The position numbers and the translations under genes are program-made. Shown piece by piece: positions 35,815 to 43,316 of a stretch of 43,316 bases of DNA (positions within the stretch are counted from its first letter, which is position 1; each line of letters begins with the position of its first letter). Under the pieces are notes generated by a model that saw nothing but the letters and a program-made list of their open reading frames with translations, made no database searches and was not told the DNA's origin. This DNA comes from an uncultured Devosia sp. GTDB lineage: Bacteria > Pseudomonadota > Alphaproteobacteria > Rhizobiales > Devosiaceae. The stretch covers positions 1 through 43,316 of the forward strand of contig NZ_CAJXJS010000029.1 in the NCBI RefSeq assembly GCF_913055165.1, given 5' to 3'.

Positions 35815-36508
35815 AACGATGAAGACCATAGGCCTGATTGGGGGCATGAGCTGGGAATCCAGCGCGCACTACTATCGGATCCTCAACGAAGAAACCGGCA
35901 GACGGCGCGGCGGCCTTCACTCGGCGCCGGTCATCTTGCACTCGGTTGATTTCGCGCCAATTGCCCAGATGCAGGCGGCGGGGGAGTGGCAAGCGGCCGG
36001 CCACCAACTCAACGCCGTCGCCAGAAACCTGGCGGCCGCAGGCGCCCAGGTGCTTGGACTGGCCACCAACACCATGCATGTGGTTGACGATATCATGCTC
36101 GAAGGGGTCGATCTGCCGTTCGTGCACATTGCCGACCCCACCGCCGAAGCGTTGTTGGCCGACGGCTTCGACACGGTGGGCCTGCTCGGCACGCGCTTCA
36201 CCATGGAGATGGATTTCTACAAGCAGCGCCTCACCAGCCATGGACTGACCACCCTGGTGCCGGAGGTGGATCACACCAATCTCAACGGCATCATCTACGA
36301 GGAGCTGTGCAAGGGCATTGTGCGTGACGAGTCCCGTCGCGTCTTTCAGGCTGCCATCGACCGCATGGCCGCACGCGGTGCCCAGGCGGTCATCCTGGGC
36401 TGCACCGAGATCGGCATGTTGATCGACGACAGCTCCAGCGCGCTCCCGACCTACGACACAACCGATCTGCATGCCCGGGCGCTGGTCAGCGCTGCGCTGG
36501 CCTCATAG
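35807..36508 (+). CDS. aspartate/glutamate racemase family protein
   Basis: A 233-residue protein of the cofactor-independent Asp/Glu racemase fold. GLIGGMSWESSAHYY at the start, TNTMHVVDDI near residue 86, GLLGTRFTMEMDFY near 127 and LGCTEIGMLI near 196 match the YgeA-like group. The second catalytic cysteine (GCTE) is present, but the residue before TNTMH is alanine where YgeA has the first cysteine, so classical two-base racemisation is doubtful. Coupled to rppH by an eight-base overlap. It converges on the chemotaxis gene with a gap of 24 bases and no visible terminator. Confidence 0.85.
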   Translation: MSETMKTIGLIGGMSWESSAHYYRILNEETGRRRGGLHSAPVILHSVDFAPIAQMQAAGEWQAAGHQLNAVARNLAAAGAQVLGLATNTMHVVDDIMLEGVDLPFVHIADPTAEALLADGFDTVGLLGTRFTMEMDFYKQRLTSHGLTTLVPEVDHTNLNGIIYEELCKGIVRDESRRVFQAAIDRMAARGAQAVILGCTEIGMLIDDSSSALPTYDTTDLHARALVSAALAS

Positions 36509-36532
36509 CAGAGAAGCCAGGCGCTCGCTGCC

Positions 36533-38695
36533 TTAAGCCGCCTGCCTGACACTGCGCGGCAGATCGTCCGTCTCCTCGTCAAGGACGAATATCTCCACAA
36601 TGGAGTCCAGAGTCTGCGTCTGGCCCTCGGTCTGGGCGATGACGGCATTGGTTTGCTCGACCAACGCAGCATTGTGCTGAGTCATCTGATCCAGCGTACG
36701 GACGGCCGAGTTGACCTCTTCGATTGAGGCCGCCTGCTCCTTGCTGGCCCGGGCTATGGTTCGCACCAGCTCACTGTTCTCCCTGACCGCGTCAAGCATG
36801 GCCTTGAGCTTGTCACTGGCTGCAGCCACCAGACTTGATCCACCCTTGACCTCTTCGGCGCTCTTTTCCACCAGCGCCTTGACCTCCGCCGAGGCCTGGG
36901 CGGCCGATTGCGCCAGCCGCCGCACTTCCACAGCAACCACGGCAAAGCCCTTGCCGGCATCGCCCGCCCGGGCAGCCTCGACCGAGGCATTGAGTGCCAG
37001 AAGATTGGTCTGGAAGGCGATATCGTCGATCATGCCGATGATGTTCGATATCTTGGAGGAAGACTGGGTAATCCGCTCCATGGCACCGGTCGCTTCGCCC
37101 ATGACCGTTCCGCTTTCCTGGGCGGCATGGGACACCATCTCGGCCTTGCCGGCAGCCTGTTCGGCCATGCCGGCATTGTTGGCCACGGTTCCGGCCAGCT
37201 CTTCCATGGCAGCCGACGTTTCTTCGATCGTTGCGGCCTGCCGCGTGGTGCGTTCGGAGAGATCATTGGCGCCGGTCAGCAATTCACCGCTGGCGGTCCG
37301 CAGTGATCGGGTCGTTGCGCGCAGCTGACCGACCACATCGACAAAGCGGGCGACAGTGCCGTTGAGCGCGACGCGCAAGTCCTCGAACTCCGCCGGGAAA
37401 GGCTCGGCAATGGTGCTGGTAAGATCGCCATCCGAGAGCTTCTTTAGACCCTCGCCAATGGCCGCAACCGAGCGCTTGCGCGCGCTGACATCCGTCGCGA
37501 ACTGCACGATCTTGTAGGCATCGCCCTCTGTATCGAAAATGGGGGTAAAGGTGCTTTGAATCCACACCTCCGCGCCATCCTTGGTCCGGCGGCGATATTC
37601 ACCGCTTTTGAACGCGCCCTCGGACAGTTCCTGCCAGAACTGTCGATAGCTGTCGCTCGCCGGATCCGCGTCGAACAGGAACAGTGCATTGGGCCGGCCG
37701 ACGATCTCCTCCAGCCGATAGCCAAGCAGGGCGAGGAAGTTGTCATTGGCCGTCATCACGGTGCCGTCCAGCCCGAACTCGGCGACCACCTGGCTGCGCG
37801 AGATGGCCTGCAACTGTCCGGTATGATCTGCAGCCTCTGCCAGATGCTGCCGGGCCTGCGCATCGAGCGCAGCTTTTTCCAACCCATTGGCACGGAAGAC
37901 CTCGACTGCCCGAGCCATGGCACCCATTTCATTGCGCCGGTCGGTGTAAGGCACCGCGACATCGAGATCACCTTCGGCGATTTCGCCCATGACCGCCGCC
38001 AATCGCGGGATGGGGCGGGTCAGCTGGCGTGCGGCCAACAGCGCCGCAATGGCAATCAGGAACACGGCGACCAGGCTCGTTCCCCCGAGCACCAGCATGG
38101 TCTGGCCCAATACCGCCTCGTATGGGGCCCGGTCCACCACCACCATTAGAGTGCCAATGACCACGCCTTCACTCGTGGCGATCGGTTGGTAGCGCACCAG
38201 ATTGGTGCTGCCGCCCAATTCCATCTCGGTTCGTACCGGTTCATTTGCGACCAGGGAGTCGAACAGCGGGGTGCCGGCCGCAATCGGCATCTCCATCATC
38301 CGCTCACCCTGGGGGTCCATAAGGCTGGTACTGCCGACCAGGAAGTCCGGGCTGACTTCCGTGTCCAGCACATAGACGGCCGCCGCAGCGCCAGAGACAC
38401 CGGCGACTGCGTCGATGACATTGTGATTGCGGAAGCGCGGCATGTTTCGCGCCACCAGGGCCTCCACATTGCCGCCGTCGCCAACGACCACTTCCAGGCT
38501 CGGCAAGTTGACCTGGAAGATCTGTGCCGCGATCCGGGTGGTGTTGGTGAGTGCCTTGCTGGCATCCCGCTCCACTGAGCCGCTGAGGCTGACGAAGAGA
38601 CTGGCCAGCACCGCCAGAATGGCAATGACGATAGCGCCGATCGTCAGGGTGGAGATGGCGAAAGTCAGGCGCAAATTGCCCAAAAGCCTGGTCAT
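36533..38695 (-). CDS. methyl-accepting chemotaxis protein with PAS domain
   Basis: A 720-residue receptor. TM1 spans about residues 10-34 and a periplasmic single-cache-like sensor about 35-190. TM2 lies near 197-218, followed by HAMP. A cytoplasmic PAS domain occupies about 300-410 ([24 protein letters not shown], then [13 protein letters not shown]). A second HAMP-like linker leads to the signalling hairpin, whose tip reads [20 protein letters not shown] near residue 553. The upstream region holds a palindrome CTTTGCGCGCAAAG (38749-38762). The ligand is unknown; no che genes are nearby. Confidence 0.93.
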   Translation of the reverse strand: MTRLLGNLRLTFAISTLTIGAIVIAILAVLASLFVSLSGSVERDASKALTNTTRIAAQIFQVNLPSLEVVVGDGGNVEALVARNMPRFRNHNVIDAVAGVSGAAAAVYVLDTEVSPDFLVGSTSLMDPQGERMMEMPIAAGTPLFDSLVANEPVRTEMELGGSTNLVRYQPIATSEGVVIGTLMVVVDRAPYEAVLGQTMLVLGGTSLVAVFLIAIAALLAARQLTRPIPRLAAVMGEIAEGDLDVAVPYTDRRNEMGAMARAVEVFRANGLEKAALDAQARQHLAEAADHTGQLQAISRSQVVAEFGLDGTVMTANDNFLALLGYRLEEIVGRPNALFLFDADPASDSYRQFWQELSEGAFKSGEYRRRTKDGAEVWIQSTFTPIFDTEGDAYKIVQFATDVSARKRSVAAIGEGLKKLSDGDLTSTIAEPFPAEFEDLRVALNGTVARFVDVVGQLRATTRSLRTASGELLTGANDLSERTTRQAATIEETSAAMEELAGTVANNAGMAEQAAGKAEMVSHAAQESGTVMGEATGAMERITQSSSKISNIIGMIDDIAFQTNLLALNASVEAARAGDAGKGFAVVAVEVRRLAQSAAQASAEVKALVEKSAEEVKGGSSLVAAASDKLKAMLDAVRENSELVRTIARASKEQAASIEEVNSAVRTLDQMTQHNAALVEQTNAVIAQTEGQTQTLDSIVEIFVLDEETDDLPRSVRQAA

Positions 38696-38846
38696 ATTCT
38701 TGTCCCCGCAGGCCGAACTTCTGTCCGGCGGTCACCGTCTGGCGCCGACTTTGCGCGCAAAGCCTTAACCAACCGTATAACGGGTACAAAATCCCTTTTC
38801 TATCAAGGGTTTGCATATAAAGAGAGCAGCCTGCTCACTTCTCAAG

Positions 38847-38874
38847 CAAAAAGGCCGCCCCGAAAGGCGGCCTT
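38847..38874 (-). terminator. rho-independent terminator of the atp operon
   Basis: On the minus strand a 9-bp stem AAGGCCGCC/GGCGGCCTT with a six-base loop is followed by TTT, giving five T in a row with the stem end. It lies 23 bases after the atpC stop. Confidence 0.85.
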
Positions 38875-38896
38875 GTTTCGATGCCAGCGGCTTGTC

Positions 38897-39322
38897 TTAG
38901 TGGACGTGGGCGCCGTCGATGTGCTGGGCCTCAATAGCCAGATTGAGCAGGCCCGACACCACTTCCTGGGCATACGACTTGTCCTCAGGCGTGGCAGCCC
39001 GGTTGAGTTCTTCTTCGGCCGCCTTGATCTGTGCCTGGAGATCGCCATGATCAAACTCGGCGAAGGGCACGGACTGCTCGGCAAGGATTGTCAGGCCTGT
39101 CGCAGACACGTCGGCAAAACCGCCCTTGACGAAGTACACGTCGGCCGCGCCGCCAGAACGAGTCACAGTGATGAAGCCGGGCTTGAGCGTGGTCATGAAC
39201 GGGGCATGGTCATCCATGACGGTGAAGTAGCCTTCTGTACCCGGCACAGTGACCGAAACAACAGTTTCGGACAGCACCAGCCGCTCGGGCGACACGATCT
39301 CGATCTTGAGGCCTTCAGCCAT
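38897..39322 (-). CDS. atpC: ATP synthase F1 epsilon subunit
   Basis: A 141-residue central-stalk subunit. The N-terminal beta-sandwich shows IEIVSPERLVLSE and VPGTEGYFTVMDDHAPFMT near residue 28; a short helical C-terminal region (IKAAEEELNRAATPEDK) follows. It is the last gene of the operon, separated from atpD by 96 bases that carry a heptamer hairpin. The spacers between the other atp genes are about 21 bases. Confidence 0.95.
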   Translation of the reverse strand: MAEGLKIEIVSPERLVLSETVVSVTVPGTEGYFTVMDDHAPFMTTLKPGFITVTRSGGAADVYFVKGGFADVSATGLTILAEQSVPFAEFDHGDLQAQIKAAEEELNRAATPEDKSYAQEVVSGLLNLAIEAQHIDGAHVH

Positions 39323-39331
39323 CTTCTTTTT

Positions 39332-39416
39332 AGCGAGTAGCGAATAGCGAATAGCGAATGGTCTCGCCGTTGCTGTTCTCTACCCCTACTCGCTACTCCC
39401 TATTTCGCTATTCGCT
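39332..39416 (-). repeat. heptamer direct/inverted repeat forming a long hairpin between atpD and atpC
   Basis: Four tandem heptamers (AGCGAGT, then AGCGAAT three times, 39332-39359) face an inverted set ACTCGCT, ACTCCCT, ATTTCGCT, ATTCGCT (39388-39416). They can fold into an imperfect stem of about 28 bp with a 28-base loop. The element fills most of the spacer and is AT-richer than its surroundings. It resembles a dispersed palindromic repeat; no second copy was noticed in this window. Confidence 0.8.
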
Positions 39417-39418
39417 TC

Positions 39419-40879
<1,461 letters not shown>

Positions 40880-41767
40880 TTAGAGCGCTTCCGCGCCCGA
40901 AATGATTTCGATGAGTTCTTTGGTGATCTGGGCCTGGCGCTGGCGGTTGTAGCTCAGCTGCAGCTTGTTGATCATTTCGCCGGCATTCCGCGTGGCATTG
41001 TCCATCGCGGACATCTGCGCACCGTAGAACGAAGCATTGTTTTCGAGCAGCGCCCGCAGCACCTGCACCGAGATATTGCGCGGCAACAGGTCCTCGACGA
41101 TGGCTTCTTCGCTCGGCTCGTACTCATAGGGCACGGCCGGGGCGTTGACCTCGCCTTCAGCCTCGATCTTTTCCAGCTTGGCCGGAATGATCTGCTGGGC
41201 CGTCGGGACCTGGCTGATCACCGAACCGAACTTGGCAAAGAACAAGGTCGCAACGTCGAACTCGCCCGCCGCAAATAGTTCAAGCACCTTGTCCGCAACC
41301 TGGCTCGCCTGGGTAAAACCGACCTGCTTGACGTCGCGGAAGTTGAAGGTGTCGACGATCAGCTCTGGATATTGCCGGCGCAGGATATCGTGACCTTTGC
41401 GGCCGACAGTCAAAATTTTGACCGTCTTGCCCTGGCCAATCAGCTTCTGAGCATGGTCGCGGGCGAGGCGGGCAATCGACGAGTTGAACCCGCCGGCCAG
41501 ACCACGTTCGCCGGTCGCAACCACCAGCAGATGCACATCATCCTTGCCGGTGCCGCCGAGCAGCACCGGAGCGTTTTCCTGGCCATCATAGACTGCGCCG
41601 AGGGCAGCCAGCACTTTGCCCATGCGCTCGGCATAGGGGCGGGCAGCTTCCGCAGCTTCCTGGGCGCGACGGAGCTTGGCCGCCGCCACCATCTGCATGG
41701 CCTTGGTGATCTTCTGGGTCGATTTGACCGAGTCGATCCGGTTCTTTAGGTCCTTAAGCGACGGCAT
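40880..41767 (-). CDS. atpG: ATP synthase F1 gamma subunit
   Basis: A 295-residue rotor subunit. [20 protein letters not shown] at the N-terminus and [20 protein letters not shown] with [18 protein letters not shown] at the C-terminus form the coiled-coil shaft. Slight expansion near residue 200 ([19 protein letters not shown]) is common in alphaproteobacteria. It lies 22 bases after atpA and 21 before atpD. Confidence 0.97.
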   Translation of the reverse strand: MPSLKDLKNRIDSVKSTQKITKAMQMVAAAKLRRAQEAAEAARPYAERMGKVLAALGAVYDGQENAPVLLGGTGKDDVHLLVVATGERGLAGGFNSSIARLARDHAQKLIGQGKTVKILTVGRKGHDILRRQYPELIVDTFNFRDVKQVGFTQASQVADKVLELFAAGEFDVATLFFAKFGSVISQVPTAQQIIPAKLEKIEAEGEVNAPAVPYEYEPSEEAIVEDLLPRNISVQVLRALLENNASFYGAQMSAMDNATRNAGEMINKLQLSYNRQRQAQITKELIEIISGAEAL

Positions 41768-41789
41768 TGCCTGTCGTCTCCTTCAGGCT

Positions 41790-43316
<1,527 letters not shown>

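Noticed and set aside
39332..39416. CRISPR array
   Set aside because: Units are seven bases with no spacers, and the two arms are inverted; it is a palindromic repeat.

Overview
The window looks like chromosomal DNA of a GC-rich alphaproteobacterium. Three things point to Hyphomicrobiales: the order rplU-rpmA-(GNATs)-obgE-proB-proA-nadD-rsfS-rlmH-envC-like-ctpA-deacetylase-rppH, the atpA-G-D-C operon, and a rhizobial-type glycerol ABC transporter. A Devosia-like genus is my best guess; that is inference, since no 16S gene is present.

Positions 1-3337 (+) hold the end of a NitT/TauT-type ABC importer (binding protein cut by the window edge, permease, ATPase), translationally coupled to an arylformamidase-like alpha/beta hydrolase. 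Positions 12050-3486 (-) form one tightly packed eight-gene operon: an AtuA-type DUF1446 protein, its small AtuA-like partner domain, a complete peptide/nickel-type (Opp/Dpp) importer and a type-B carboxylesterase. A divergent GntR/FCD regulator (12171-12845) faces it across a short region. That region carries a 36-bp dyad lying inside the operon's predicted promoter. Together they look like an uptake-and-degradation system for an unknown ester or amide substrate.

Positions 13226-21132 (+) hold the glycerol ABC transporter in the order glpV-glpS-glpT-glpP-glpQ-DUF2160, followed directly by a BlaI/MecI-type repressor and an M56 (BlaR1-like) membrane metallopeptidase. A 13-nt motif is shared by the glpV promoter and the region in front of the BlaI gene (12 of 13 identical). 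This suggests the BlaI/M56 pair may control the glycerol importer. A tRNA-Ser(CGA) and a Tat-exported metallo-beta-lactamase-fold hydrolase follow.

Positions 22536-36508 (+) are housekeeping: rplU with a structured leader, rpmA and its terminator, four tandem GNAT acetyltransferases, obgE, proline biosynthesis (proB, proA), nadD, rsfS, rlmH, an EnvC-like amidase activator, ctpA, a divergent polysaccharide deacetylase, rppH and an aspartate/glutamate-racemase homologue. The remainder is on the minus strand: a PAS-containing chemotaxis receptor, then atpC, atpD, atpG and atpA (its 5' end runs off the window). A heptamer-repeat hairpin sits between atpD and atpC.

The best candidates for undescribed biology are the AtuA-like/Opp/esterase operon with its operator, the BlaI/M56-glycerol link, the rplU leader and the heptamer hairpin inside the atp operon. 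No insertion sequence, prophage or CRISPR array was seen.
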